From positions 248,001 through 312,000 of the forward strand of contig NZ_JBBEXE010000005.1 in the NCBI RefSeq assembly GCF_037645805.1: DNA of 64,000 nucleotides, read 5' to 3'. This document shows, one piece after another, positions 25,641 through 39,000 of this stretch. The position numbers and the translations under genes are program-made. This DNA is from Leptobacterium_A meishanense (lineage in GTDB: Bacteria; Bacteroidota; Bacteroidia; Flavobacteriales; Flavobacteriaceae). Every line of letters starts with the position of its first letter. Position 1 is the stretch's first letter. The notes beneath the pieces were generated by a model. The model made no database searches. It was not told the origin of the DNA and saw only the letters and a list, made by a program, of their open reading frames with translations.

Positions 25641-27833
25641 ATGTTTATGAACACTGTTCATTACAGCCCTTTTAATAGGATTTTATGCTTATTATTGCTT
25701 ATTATCCTTAACGTTTTTTTAGTGGATGCCCAGTCCCTTAAAAAACCTGTATTGAACTTCTCTGCTCCATGTGCTTCTGAAAATTTCAATACTTTTTCTG
25801 TTGAATTTAATTGGGATCCTCCTCTAGTAAACACCGACAATATATTCATTATAGAGTTGTCCGGTCCTAATGGTAGTTTCACAAATTCTAAGCAGCTAGC
25901 TACGGCAACTGATAAAAATACTGTTTTTGCCTTTGACTTTAATTTTTCTTTCCCGGAAAACACATATGGGAGCGCATATAAAATACGTGTTCGAAGTACA
26001 AGCCCTTCAAAAATAAGCCCGGAAAGCGATGCTTTTCCTGCTTATTACCAGAATATAGACCAATATCTTGTCATTAATGAATTGGTAGATAATATAGCCC
26101 TCTGTGAGGGGGCATCTTATGTACTAAGCATAGATAACTTCCCTAACGAAACACGATACAGGTGGTTTAAGAATAGAAATATTTATCCTATTCCTAATGA
26201 AACTGGCCCGACTTTGGAAGTAACAGAAGAAGGGTATTATTATGTTGAGGTTGATTATGGGGAATTTTGTTCTTCCAATACTTCATCGAACGAGGTGGGT
26301 GTTTTCTTTTCCGAAATTCCTCCTATTACCATTAATGAGCCTTCCGAAATTATTATTTGTGAAGGGGGCTCAAAAACCCTTGAGACCAATATAGATGATC
26401 CTGACCTGAAATATGCTTGGTATAAAAACAATGTCCGTTTGGAAGGGCTCCCCTCGTATCAACCAACATTAATAATAAACACTGAAGGGGTTTACCATGT
26501 AGTAATAGAAAACGAGGCGGGTTGTTCCACAGCTTCTGAAACCGTATCAGTATTGATAAACAATATTAACGCCTCTATAGAAAATGCTGTCGATGCCTTA
26601 TTGCTTCCGGGTGAAATTACTGAACTGCACATCTCTACAAATGCTCAAGAGCCTTCTTTTTCATGGTATAAAGATGGTGTTATTCTAGATGATGAACAAA
26701 ACAGTTCCTTATTAATAAATGAGCCGGGAGCCTATAAAGTAAAAGTGCGCCAAAATGATGGTTGTTTGCTTGAGGCTTTTTCCGAAGAAGTTATTATTGG
26801 GTTTCCCGAGAAAATTTCTATGGTTATAGCCCGTGATAATTCATACGCGAGTTGTGAATCCGAACAGGTAGGGCTTTTTGTTTCTTCTATACGTGCCCAT
26901 ACCTCAGAAAACAATACCGTTGATGTTACTGGCCGTTTAATGACCAAATGTGACTATCAATGGTTTAAAGACAATCAAAACATTGTTGGAGAAACCTCCT
27001 CTTCACTTACTGTTCCAGGAGCATCAAAAAATGGAGATTATCTAGTAAAAGCTTCTTTATACAGTTTTGAAATTGTCTCAAACGCATTGAGCATAAAACT
27101 AAAACCGGAAGAAACACTTACTATTTCAAGTGACAATACAGTTCTCTGTAGTGGAAGTAATACTATTGAAATAACATCATCTCTTGAAGGCGCTGATTAC
27201 AAATACACTTGGTACAAAGACAATTTAAAACTTTCTGAAACAACAAATGTTTTAACAACAAACTTAACCGGAACATATATTGCTTCTGTTGAAATAAATG
27301 GCTGTACAGTATTTTCCAATGAGTTAATTATTACTCCTTTTAATACTGATTTGGTAAAAATAAATGCTCCAAAAAACATTGTTATCATAGAAGGATCTCA
27401 AAAAAATGTAATTGCCTCAGGAGCAGATATTTATACTTGGTTTAATGAACAGGGCATCGAATTATCAAATACAACAAGCGTAACCCTTTCAGAAGAAGGA
27501 AACTATGTTCTAAAAGCATATATAGATGACTGTGAGGTAATTAAGCATTTTTCTGTATCGTTCCAAGAAAGCTTCGTTATCCCAAATATTATTAGCCCTA
27601 ATGCTGATGGTATTAATGATTTATGGATTATCCCTGATAAATATGCCTTTAAAAATGACGTCGAAGTATTTATTTATGGCCCAAACGGAGAAAGCGTGTA
27701 CCGCACTATGGGTTATCAAAATAATTGGCCTCAATCGAGCTTATCATATCCTGCAAACAAACCGGTATTTTACTATAAGATACTCCTAGGAAAAAAAATT
27801 CTTAAACAAGGCTCCATAACCCTAATACAGTAA
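25641..27833 (+). CDS. sprC: SprC-like T9SS-secreted protein with Ig-like repeats
   Basis: A 730-residue exported protein. The signal peptide (about 1-31) ends in VDA-Q. Six Ig/PKD-like repeats follow, each marked by a Y-x-W-Y/F-K/N core (YRWFKNR, YAWYKNN, FSWYKDG, YQWFKDN, YTWYKDN, YTWFNEQ) and a Cys near the end of most units. The last about 85 residues are a T9SS type B C-terminal signal (gliding-motility-associated CTD): IISPNADGINDLWIIPD, VFIYGPNGESVYR, then PVFYYKI and a final beta strand. Its place at the head of a four-gene unit with a SprD-like, a SprB-like and a SprF-like protein matches the Flavobacterium johnsoniae sprC-sprD-sprB-sprF order, which is why I use the symbol. A second ATG at 25647 is an alternative start. 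Confidence 0.75.
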   Translation: MFMNTVHYSPFNRILCLLLLIILNVFLVDAQSLKKPVLNFSAPCASENFNTFSVEFNWDPPLVNTDNIFIIELSGPNGSFTNSKQLATATDKNTVFAFDFNFSFPENTYGSAYKIRVRSTSPSKISPESDAFPAYYQNIDQYLVINELVDNIALCEGASYVLSIDNFPNETRYRWFKNRNIYPIPNETGPTLEVTEEGYYYVEVDYGEFCSSNTSSNEVGVFFSEIPPITINEPSEIIICEGGSKTLETNIDDPDLKYAWYKNNVRLEGLPSYQPTLIINTEGVYHVVIENEAGCSTASETVSVLINNINASIENAVDALLLPGEITELHISTNAQEPSFSWYKDGVILDDEQNSSLLINEPGAYKVKVRQNDGCLLEAFSEEVIIGFPEKISMVIARDNSYASCESEQVGLFVSSIRAHTSENNTVDVTGRLMTKCDYQWFKDNQNIVGETSSSLTVPGASKNGDYLVKASLYSFEIVSNALSIKLKPEETLTISSDNTVLCSGSNTIEITSSLEGADYKYTWYKDNLKLSETTNVLTTNLTGTYIASVEINGCTVFSNELIITPFNTDLVKINAPKNIVIIEGSQKNVIASGADIYTWFNEQGIELSNTTSVTLSEEGNYVLKAYIDDCEVIKHFSVSFQESFVIPNIISPNADGINDLWIIPDKYAFKNDVEVFIYGPNGESVYRTMGYQNNWPQSSLSYPANKPVFYYKILLGKKILKQGSITLIQ

Positions 27834-27837
27834 AGAA

Positions 27838-30033
27838 ATGAAACTTCATAAACTCCTGTTTTTACTTCTGGCCTTTTGTTCAGCCCTTACAGTTGCTCAA
27901 GAGGAAAACCCCTTTATTTCTTTTGAAATACCTTCACAAAACCTTCTAAAATTCAATAGGTTTTTAATTAATCCTACCTTTTCAACTGTTAGAGAAGACA
28001 ATTCTTATATCAACTTATTCCACAGAAATCAATGGATAGAATTTGATGATTCTCCGGAAGTCTATTTGGCAAGTTATTCGGGAAGAATTGGCGACCGTAT
28101 GGGGTTAGGACTAGGTGTTTATAAGCAGAAATTAGGTGTCATCTCCAACTTTGGGGCACTGGCTAATTATGCTTATGGAATAAAGCTTTCTGAAAAAAGC
28201 AATTTAACTTTTGGCTTTAATTTTTCTTTTTTCAATAGTGGTTTGGATAGGGGAGAGCTTTTTCCCGGAATGCCTGATCCGGCATTAGAATCCATTCAAG
28301 ATAACGCTTTTTTATCGTTTCAACCTGGATTTAACTTATCTATAGGAGCTTTTGATTTTGGGCTCTATGCAGAAAATATTGTAGACTATAATCTACGCAC
28401 AGGAAAATCTGTAACTGATTTTTCTGAAAAAACATTCTCTGCACATGCCATGTACACAAAAAAGTTTAAGAAGGACGCAGGAGTTCTTCAAGACGCCAGA
28501 ATGTCCCTATTGACAAGAGGGCGAAAACAAGGCGACAGAGACGCAAACCTCTCCGGAAGTTTGATTTTAGACCTTCCAAAAGTTGGGTGGGTTCAAGGAG
28601 GATATGATGATTTTTATGGTGTATCAGGAGGGATTGGTTTTAATATTACAAAGCGGCTATCGCTCGGCTATACTGTTGAAAAAGGGCTTAGTGATGGTAT
28701 TCAGAACCTAGGAACTACTCATGAAATTTCTTTTGGGTATTCATTTCAACCTAATTTAACGGAAGACCGTGTTTTGCTAGAAGAAAATAATGATAAACTT
28801 GCTCTGATAGAAGAAAAAGTAATTAGCAAAGATGAAGAGCTGAACAAAAAAGATGAAGAAATAGCTGCCTTAAAGAAAAACCTTGACGAAAATAATATGG
28901 TTATCGCCGAGCTTATATTAAGACAAGATTCTTTAGAAAAAGCCATTAACAATGATATCGAGAAACGATTTTTTCATCTTATAAAAAGCATGAAAAATGA
29001 TACCCCTAACAAATACCGGACAAAAATTGCTTATGAGAAGAAAAAAGAGCAGCCTGGAAAAAACAGGGTCTATAATACAAGCTACAAAAATGATTTCATA
29101 AAGCAAGCAAAAGTCAACAACATAAAACAACAATCTTTTAAAAATCTAAAAGGGGTGGTGAATGGATATTATATTATTGCAAATGTGTATAAGGGTGATT
29201 ATTATCTTAATAAATTTATCAAAAAACTTAAAAATGATGGTTTCGAAGTTGATTATTTCATAAATCCAAAAAATAACATGAAGTATGTATACTTAAAAAG
29301 ATTTGATAATTGGCAAGAAGCATTAACTGCATACAAATCAAGTCTTAACAACACATATCATGAAGCGATTTGGATTATGAATGTTGAAAATAAAAAAACG
29401 CCACAATATGCTACAAACAAAAACAATGCTCTTGTAACCAAAAGCACTCCTAAGACAGAAAAAGAACGCATTACATCTCCTATAAACACCCCTCTCTCTT
29501 ATACAGAAAATAACAAAAAAAGTGTTTCTTCTGATCCATCGGTTACGAATACCTCCAACCGAATCACAGCCTCAACAAAAAAATATAAGAATAAAAGCAA
29601 CGGCGCTAAATTAACAGACAAAACTAAACCTTTACTGCCTAAAAAAGACCCAGAACCATACAAAACAGCCTATTTTGACCTTGAATCAAAAACAGAAGAA
29701 GAGATAAAACAATTATACTCCCAAAACACCCCTATAAAAAGAAAAACTGCTAAAAAAGGGCCTGTTTTGACTGCAGGTTCTTTGGACGAAGGGTATTATA
29801 TTATCACAAATGTTTTTGAAATTCCAACAAATGCTATTAAATTTGTTAAATATCTAAACTCCAAAGGTTTAGATGCAGACTATTTCATTAACCCGAAAAA
29901 TAATTATAGATATGTATATATAAAAAAGCATCTTACATGGAATAGTGCCCTTGCCTCATACTATTCTAATGTGAACAATTCCTATTTCGATGAAATATGG
30001 ATCATGCGAGTGAACACTAACTACGTCTTATGA
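27838..30033 (+). CDS. sprD: SprD-like PorP/SprF-family protein with duplicated C-terminal module
   Basis: A 731-residue exported protein (signal 1-20 ending VAQ). Residues about 22-305 form an outer-membrane barrel domain of the PorP/SprF family (FLINPTFSTVREDN, FHRNQWIEF, LSLGYTVEKGL, HEISFGYSF). Residues 307-375 are a charged coiled coil. Two similar modules of about 75-80 residues follow: GYYIIANVYKG ... IWIMNV at about 442-516, and GYYIITNVFEI ... IWIMRV at about 651-729. They share DYFINPKNN and YVY[LI]K and resemble SPOR domains. The layout suggests a T9SS outer-membrane component that also binds peptidoglycan (inference). It starts 4 bp after sprC and overlaps sprB by ATGA. Confidence 0.75.
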   Translation: MKLHKLLFLLLAFCSALTVAQEENPFISFEIPSQNLLKFNRFLINPTFSTVREDNSYINLFHRNQWIEFDDSPEVYLASYSGRIGDRMGLGLGVYKQKLGVISNFGALANYAYGIKLSEKSNLTFGFNFSFFNSGLDRGELFPGMPDPALESIQDNAFLSFQPGFNLSIGAFDFGLYAENIVDYNLRTGKSVTDFSEKTFSAHAMYTKKFKKDAGVLQDARMSLLTRGRKQGDRDANLSGSLILDLPKVGWVQGGYDDFYGVSGGIGFNITKRLSLGYTVEKGLSDGIQNLGTTHEISFGYSFQPNLTEDRVLLEENNDKLALIEEKVISKDEELNKKDEEIAALKKNLDENNMVIAELILRQDSLEKAINNDIEKRFFHLIKSMKNDTPNKYRTKIAYEKKKEQPGKNRVYNTSYKNDFIKQAKVNNIKQQSFKNLKGVVNGYYIIANVYKGDYYLNKFIKKLKNDGFEVDYFINPKNNMKYVYLKRFDNWQEALTAYKSSLNNTYHEAIWIMNVENKKTPQYATNKNNALVTKSTPKTEKERITSPINTPLSYTENNKKSVSSDPSVTNTSNRITASTKKYKNKSNGAKLTDKTKPLLPKKDPEPYKTAYFDLESKTEEEIKQLYSQNTPIKRKTAKKGPVLTAGSLDEGYYIITNVFEIPTNAIKFVKYLNSKGLDADYFINPKNNYRYVYIKKHLTWNSALASYYSNVNNSYFDEIWIMRVNTNYVL
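29158..30027 (+). repeat. Two-copy SPOR-like module in sprD
   Basis: Copy 1 covers about 29158-29385 and copy 2 about 29785-30027. Both encode GYYII-N-V, then a K-rich helix, DYFINPKNN, Y-Y/V-K and W-ALA/T-Y...IWIM. They are separated by a low-complexity Lys/Thr/Ser/Pro-rich linker of about 130 residues. The duplication is clear at protein level but diverged in DNA. Confidence 0.75.
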
Positions 30034-33000
30034 TAAAAACCTACCAATACCCCAAACACCCCATCAGACTGTTAGCTTGCATATTCTTTGCAAGCTATGT
30101 TGCTTCTTATAGCCAAGTAGCCAATCCGTTTGATATCCGATACCAAAATAACGTTAAAGGTGAAATTACCTTTATATCCAATAATATTCTAAATAGGCTT
30201 TCCGGCCCGGGAGATAATGACCCTAACCAAGCGCCTAATGACCCATACAACTTAACGGGCAATGCATCATGGTACAATGACTGGTTTAATATGCGTTACA
30301 TAGATGTGGATACTGATGCCTCCACATTTAGTTCCAGCAGTGCCACGTTGTCCATACCCGACCCTAATTGTAGTAGAATTGTATATGCCGGGTTATATTG
30401 GTCTGCGGTGTACCGGTATAATGAAGGGTTTTCAACATTTCCAGGGAATGGTGACGGTATTAGGGAAAATGATTTTAACCAAGTAAAATTACGGGTTCCC
30501 GGTGGGGTTTATCAAGATATTACTGCTGATGAAATCATTTTTGATGGGCTAGGTGACCCCGATTTTGGCGTAAACAGCCCATATACCTGCTATGCTGATG
30601 TTACATCCATACTAACTGCACTGCCCAACCCTGATGGGGAATACTTTGTAGGGAATATTAGGGCAACCAATGGCTATATAAATGGCGGTGGATCTGCCGG
30701 ATGGACGATTGTTATTGTTTATGAAAACCCTACTTTACCGGGAAAATTTATCACCACTTTTGATGGTTTTGCCGGAGTAGATTCCGGAACAGGGGTTGTT
30801 GATGTAGATTATACGGGCTTTAATACATTGCCTGCGCCCTTACCCGTAAGGGCCAATCTTAGTATCTTAACATTAGAAGGGGACAATAGAATTACAGGAG
30901 ATCAATTAGCGATACGGGCCAACAGCAACCCTTCTTTTACACAGCTTAGCAACACTGTAAATCCTGCCACTAATTTTTTCAACGCCAACATCACTATTGA
31001 TGATGCTATTGTAACCACCCGAAACCCAAATAGTATTAATACTTTAGGACATGATGCCGATCGTTTTGCCATTTCAAACCCACTAAACTCTGTCATTCCA
31101 AACGACGAAACAGCAGCTACGCTTCGTATAAGTTCTACCGGAGACCGGTATTATGTATACTTTAATGCACTTGATGTAGAGATTATAGAGCCATTAATAA
31201 ACTTATCAAAAACTGTAGAAGATGGGGCCGGGAATGATATTGGAGGGGGCGGCGTTTCTCTAGGGCAAGAAATAGTTTATGTGCTTAACTTCCAGAATGT
31301 AGGAAATGACGATGCCACAAATTATACGATAAGAGATGTGTTTCCTCCCAATGTGGTATTTCCTCCCAACGGGACTATCCAAGCAGGAGATGTTATTTTC
31401 CCTGCTCCACTAAGTGCCACAGAAGAAGTCACCTATGTCTTTGACCCTGTTACCAACGAAATTACTTTTAGTATCCCTGATGGCTATATAGAAATTGGAG
31501 ATCCTGAATATGAAATACGCATAAAAGTGCGTGTGGTAGATAGTTGTAGCGAATTGCGGGATGCCTGTTCCAATATTATACAAAATCAGGCTTTTTCTAC
31601 TTATCAAGGAGTATTGAATGATAATGTGATTACTGATGACCCAAGCTTTTCAGGGTTTGATAATTGTAATTTTGGAATTCCGGGAGCTACTAATTTTTTA
31701 ACAGATTTAGATAACTGTGATTTCACAAGAGATGAAGTATTATGCGGGAACAGTATAACTATAACAGCCGGTGCAGGCTTTGACACCTATGTATGGACAG
31801 ATAGTGCCGGAAATGTCGTTGGCAATACGCAAAGTATCACCGTTTCTGCTACAGGAACCTACACCGTTACCAAAACAGCGCCGGCACCATGCCTTAGTTT
31901 TGATGAAACCGTTAATGTAGTGTTATTCGGAAATACTGCTACAAACCCCGTAATTCCTTTTGCTGATGAAGTAGCCACGTGTCCTAACGATGGTGACGAC
32001 CTGCCAAAAATATTCCTTTGTGGGCTGAACGATAGCCGGTTTATTGATACTGAAATAACCGATTCAAATAACATTGTTTGGCAACGGTTGGATGAATCCA
32101 GTTGTCCTGCCGTGGGAATTGATGATTGTGCCAATAAAAACCAAACCTGTACATGGATAGATGTGAAAACAGGCAACGATTTCAATGTCAACCAAGAAGG
32201 GGAATATCGTTTAGTGATTAATTATCAAAATGGGTGTTTCAACCGGTTTTATTTCAACGTTTCCCAAAACTTGTTAAGCCCCTCTGTTCTTGCAGAAGAT
32301 ATTATTTGCAATACGCCTGGAGAAATTATTGTGACCAATGTCCCTAGCGATTATGAGTATAGTTTAGACCCTGCCGGACCCTATCAAACAAACCCTGTTT
32401 TCAGTATCAATACTGCAGGAACATATACCGTATATATCCGACAGCAAAACTTGGGTGCAGGAAGTTGTTTATTTTCTGTTCCAAATATTGATATCCGTGA
32501 ACGAGATTTTTCCGTTGACCTTATCACTGAAGACGTTTATTGTGGTGGAACCCTAGGAAGTATCCGGGTTCAAGTAAACGATGTAAACCCACAATACTAT
32601 TATGAGATTTCACAAGGAGGAACCGTCATCGACAATTTCGGCCCTTCTAATGATAATGACTACACTTTTTCCAGTTTAAACCCAGGAACTTATACGGTTA
32701 CCGTAAACACAGATGATGGTTGTGTTTTTACGGGAAACACAACCATTCGGGATTTTTCTGATCTGGCCCTAACAGCTACCGTTTCACAAAATGTCTCCTG
32801 TAGGGAAGGGAACATACAGATGAACGCTAGTGGGGGACAAACGCCTTATAACTATGCTATTTATAGTTATAATGGTGTTTTAGTAGACCCTGCAGATTAT
32901 CAATTCCAAACAAGTGTTATTTTTGATGTTTTGCTTGGAGAACAGGGAACCTATGAGTTTATTGTTGTAGATAGAAATAATTGTACTGCTGTTTCCAATC

Positions 33001-36000
33001 CTGTTACCATTATTGTGGAGCCTGATGCAGAATATACCTCAACAATAACAGACATTTCTTGTTTCGGGGCTAATGACGGCTCGATTATTTACACGCTCAT
33101 AAATGACAATGGCTTTAATGTAACTTTTAGTATTGACGGGGGGCCTTTTTTGTCCTCTGGAAATTTCACAGGACTCGCTCCCGGAGACCATGAAGTGATT
33201 GTAAGGCTTGTCAAAGGAAACAGAACTTGCGATTTCCCTGAAACACATACCATAACAGAACCCCCTCAAATAACAGGAAACGCTGCACTTACGCAAGATT
33301 ATACCTGTATCTCTAATGGTGTTATTGAAGTACAAAATGCTTCCGGAGGTGTTCCACCATACGAATATAGCCTCAACGGAGGGGCTTTTCAAGCGTCTGC
33401 TATTTTCAATGGATTAACGGATGGGAACTATAATAATATTACCATTAGGGATGCTAACGGCTGTACCACTATCGTGGCCCCTGTTGTCATTGATCCTTTA
33501 AACCCTATTACAGACATTACTTTTAATACTTCTGCCATTTCATGTGGTGCAGACACTTCTACAGTAACCCTCACACCTGTAGGGGGAACGGCTCCATTTA
33601 TTTATGAAATAACAGCCCCTGCCGGAAGTATCATAAACAATGGAAGCAATAACACTTTTACCAACCTTGATGCCGGAACATATACCTTTTTTGTGACAGA
33701 TAATGAAGGGTGTACCTACCAAGAAAATTTAACAATTGACCCTCTTGTTCCATTAGGGATCATTGCATCAAAAGTAAATGATGAAACTTGCTTAGGCAGT
33801 GCTGATGGAGCATTAACATTTACGGTAAGTAATTTTAATGGGTCATATACCTATTCTGTTAATGGCGGGGCCCCTATAACCACTACAAATGCAACTGTTA
33901 CATTAACAGGCCTTGCTCCCGGGAACTATACGATCGTTGTAAATGACCCTGCCGGGCCATTTTGTACCGCTACCTCTTCAACAATTACTATTAATGCGCC
34001 TCCTAGCGATCTTTCATTAGTAGCTTCTATAAGCCCTATCACATGTACAACACAGGGCAGCATCACAGCAAATGCTTCAGGAGGTTGGGGCGGATATGAA
34101 TATCAACTTACCGGCCCGGTAACTGTTCCTTATCAAAACAATAATACATTTAGTGGATTAACTGCCGGAAACTATACCGTTTCTGTAAGGGATAGCCAAG
34201 GATGTGAAGAGTTTGTAAATGCCGTTTTAGTTGCTGCTACACCTCCGGATCTTGCTATTGCTGCAAATGATCTTTGTTACGATCCCACTGTAGGGCTCAC
34301 CATTACAGCAACGATTACTTCCGGAGGTCAAGCACCCTTTCAATACAACATTAACGGAGGTGCTTTTCAAAACAGCAATACATTCACCGGACTTACCCCG
34401 GGAACTTATACCATTTCTGTTGTGGATCAGCTAAATTGTACAGACTCTGAAACCCTTATCATAAACCCTGCTTTAACTGCCGTAGCAGTATTGACTAAAG
34501 ACCTAGACTGCTCACCTATACCAGATGCCTCGATAAGTATCAATGTAACCGACGGATATCCTCCATATATCTATGAAGTCTCTAATGATGGAGGGGTAAA
34601 TTATGCCTTTATTGCGGGCTCTCCATATACGACAAACGCCGCAGGAGATTATCAATTTAGGGTAACTGATTCGCAAGGGTGTGTAGTAGAAACCAACGTT
34701 ATCACTGTAACACCTGCATTAAACCCTCTTGCTCCTACAATAGTAACACAAAACCCATTATGTAATGGTGATACTAATGGCTCCATTGTTGTAACCTTGG
34801 ATACCTCTCAGGGAGTACCTCCTTTTGAAGTAAGTATTGATGGGGGAGCAACTTTCTTTAACCAAACCTCTTTCTTCGGCTTAGGAGCAGGAAATTATGA
34901 TGTGGTTGTAAGGGACAGCAAGTTGTGCCTTTCTCCTGTTACAAATGTTGCATTAACTGCCCCTCCGGCATTAACAGCAACAGAAACCATAACCCCGATT
35001 ACATGTGACCCTGTTTTAGGAAATGTTCTTGGCGGAATAGATGTAACATTAATGGGGCTAGGAACTCCAAATTATACATATTCCTTACTTGATAGTGGAA
35101 ATAATGTGCTGCAAACATTCGGGGCTACCAATGCTATTTCTCATTCCTTTACCGGCTTAGATTTTGGGAATTATTACATTGTTATTACCGATGCTAATAG
35201 CTGTGAGTATAGAAGTGGCCCGCATCAAGTAGCAAGTCCTCCTGATGACCTTGACATAGACACTACTATTCCTGTTGTAAACTGTGTGACGGGTGCTACC
35301 ATAAATATTGAGGTAATAGGAGGTGTTGGCCCTTTTGGAATCCGAATTTACAATTCCGGAGCGCCTTTTGGTGCTTTAAATGGATTGCCTGTAAGTAGTG
35401 GTATTCCTGAAAGAAATCATCAAATTAACGGTTTAGTTCCTGGAGTTAGTTATGTCTTTGAAGTAATTGACACGTCAACAAACTGTACTTATATAGAACA
35501 GGCAGACCCTGTTCCAAATCCTTTTGCAGTAACCGTAAATGCTGATGATATTCAAAATGTATCTTGCTTTGGTAATGCTGATGGAGGGGTTACCTTTACT
35601 GCAACGGGGTATACCGGAACATCCTTGGAATACCAAATCTTTGAACAATTGACAAATAACCCTGTAACTGTACCTGTAAATGTAGGCCCTGTGGCTGTCG
35701 GCGGGCCATATACCGATACTATAAATAACCTCCCTCCAGGGGACTACTATGTTTTGGTTACAGAAACAGATCCTGTGCCTGCCTCTAATCAATGCTCTGC
35801 ATCTGCATCTTTTCGCATAGAAGGCCCTGCGGCTCCATTAGCTATCATTGCTACTTCAACTCCTGCTAATTGCTTGGATGTTGGGCAAATAAATGCAACT
35901 GCTTCAGGTGGGTGGGGAAATTATGAATTTGAGTTACGGCAAGGAGCAGCAATCATAACGCCTTATAACCCAAGTGGGGTGTTTACCAATTTAGCTACCG

Positions 36001-39000
36001 GAAATTATGATGTTTTTGTACAGGATGATGAAGGTTGTGAGGTTTCTACACCTGTTTTTGTAGACGTGGATACCCCTCCAACAATAACCTCTATAGATGT
36101 ATCTGACCAATGTACTTCTACAACGGGGATTTTTACTATTGATATTAATACCACTAATGGACTTGCTCCATTATCGTATAGTATTGACGGAGTTACTTTT
36201 GTAAGTTCTTCTTCTTTCGTCCTTGCTACTGGAAGCTATACTGTTACTGTAAGGGATGCGAATGGGTGTACCGACACTGAAGCTGTCGATATTTTCCCTG
36301 CACTAGACCTCTCTGTTGCTATAACAGCACAACCTTCTTGCCTAAACAATGATGGTAGCATTACAGCTACCGGAAGTGGTGGCTCCGGAAACCTTGCTAA
36401 TTATCAATATGAATTACTAGATGCACTAAATAATGTCTTACAAACGAATAATACAGGGGTCTTTAACGGATTACAAGGCGGTATTAATTATTCCGTTAGG
36501 TTTTTAGACCTTACTGTTGGTATTCCTCCTTGTACAATACAAGAGGCCATCTCTCTAGAAGTTGCTACGCCGGTAACTTTATTGCCAACAGACTTTACTC
36601 ATATTACCTGTAACGGTGCTAATGATGGAACAATAACCGTAAATTTACAACCTGCCCCGGCAAATGACAACCCGCCATATTCATATACAGTAGATAACGG
36701 GATTGACCCGCCTATAACACAAAGTACTAACATATTTACCGGTTTAAACCCCGGAAACTATACCATCACAGTAACCTCTAATAGAGGCTGTGTTGATGCA
36801 GATAATGTCATCCTAAACGAACCGTTGCCGTTAGCCGCCACAGCCATCGTGACTGCTGAGTTTGCTTGTAATCCTGATAATACAACAAATGCAGCAACTA
36901 TCACGGCTACCGCTACGCTAGGCACCGGTACCAGCACCGGAAGTTATTCATTTAGCATAGATGGCATTAACTTTTTCAGCAATGGAGATGAAAATTATAC
37001 ATTTGATGTGGCCACTCCCGGGGCATATACCATTACTGTAAGAGATGACAACGCCTGTGAAACAACGGTTCCTGTAAACGTAAACCCGTTAGTAACATTT
37101 ACCATTGATGGCATTACACAAGCTACTCCTATTACCTGTGCTAACCCCGAAACCGTTCAGGTAGCTATTTCTGGAGGATCGGGAGATTTTACGTATGAAT
37201 TACTACCCTCCGGACCTGTCCAAGTAAATAACAATAGTTTCAACTTGCCTGTTCCTGACACCTATACCTTTCAGGTAACCGATAATGTAACAGGGTGTTT
37301 TAGCACTATATCCTATACAGTACTTCCTTTTGATTTCTTAGATATAAATGCGGCTACGGTTGCTAATATTACTTGTTTTGGTGATATAGATGGTATTGTT
37401 GATTTAACAGTAACCGGCTACACCGGAACCTATGATTATGAAGTGAGGGATTTAACAAACGCTTTGGTTGCCGGAGGAAATGATACTGCACCGGGAACAA
37501 TCCAAATAACCAATTTGCCGAGTGGAACATTTACGGTTACGGTCACAGAGACCCAAACACCATTTTGTCAAGAAGTTACCAATGTTATTACGGTCAATTC
37601 TCCTTCAGCACCATTAGCAATGGTATCTGATATTACCAATGATCTCAGTTGTGCTGATAATGACGGACAAATTACCGTTACTGCATCCGGAGGGTGGGGT
37701 AGCTATGAATATGAACTAACGGGTCCTGTCACTATCCCTTACCAAGCCAATAATGTGTTTAGTGGATTAACTGCCGGAAATTATACCATTTCTGTAAGAG
37801 ATGCGAATGGGTGTATCGTAAACGATGTTGAAACGCTTGTTTTACCTACACTAATTGTAGCTTCAGCTGTTCAGGAAGATGGAATTTTATGTGCAGGAAA
37901 TGCTACGGCAAGTATCCGAGTAACAGCAACAGGAGGTGCTCCCGGAATTGACCTAACCGCAAATTATCAATATATTCTAAACTTCTTAGACAATGCAGGG
38001 AACATCATTGCCAGTTCAACAGCTCAAAATACAGACCTGTTTACAGACTTGCCTGCAGGAAACTATAGTGTAACAGTCTTAGATGCGCTCAATTGTGGCA
38101 TGACAACTACACCTGTTACTATTGGAGAACCTACTGAGGTGCTTGCTTCACTTGCATTGCAAACAAGCCCCACCTGCTTGATTGGTGCCGAGGTACAACT
38201 TTCCGCTGCCGGAGGGACAGGCCCTTATAGTTATAGCTTGGATGGCACTACTTTTTCAGGAAATTTTGCTTCTTCAATAACCTTGCCCGTAGCTGTCGGA
38301 AATTACCAATATTATGTAAGAGATACTAACGGGTGTGTTTCCAGTCTTTCTAACCAAGTATCCATTGATATCATACCTCCCCTTGCCATTGTTCCGGAAA
38401 CAACTGTTGATATCAATTGCAATGGAGAGGCTACAGGATTAATTCAGGTAGCTGCTTCCGGCGGATTGGGCAGTTATCTATTTACGCTTTTAGCTGACGA
38501 TCAAGTTACAGAAGTCCGCCCTCCACAAACAGATGACATATTTAGTGGTCTTTTTGCCGGCGATTATTACGTTCGGGTAGAAAGTAATGATTGTGTAGAA
38601 TTATCAGAGCGGATAACCATTGCACAGGGGGTTCCATTAACTGCCCGGGAGCCTGTTGTTGTTAACCCACTATGTTCTGACGATACTGGTCGGATCAGTA
38701 TTCAGTTAGATGGAGGAACTGGTGTTTATCAGTTTGCTATTTCTCCTAATCTAAATGAATTTCAGCAAGAAAATACGTTTGATAACCTCACTCCGGGAAT
38801 GTATACCATTGTTGCACAAGACTCTAACGGATGTCGTCCGTTTACTTTCCAACGAGAAATTGTAGCTCCACAACAGTTAAGTGGATCTGTAGTAAACATT
38901 CAACCCGAATTTTGTGCAGGAGACAATGATGGGTTTGTTGAAGTGGGCATTACCGGGGGAGCTCCTCCTTATGCTACCAGGTTGGTCTCTAACAATCCAA

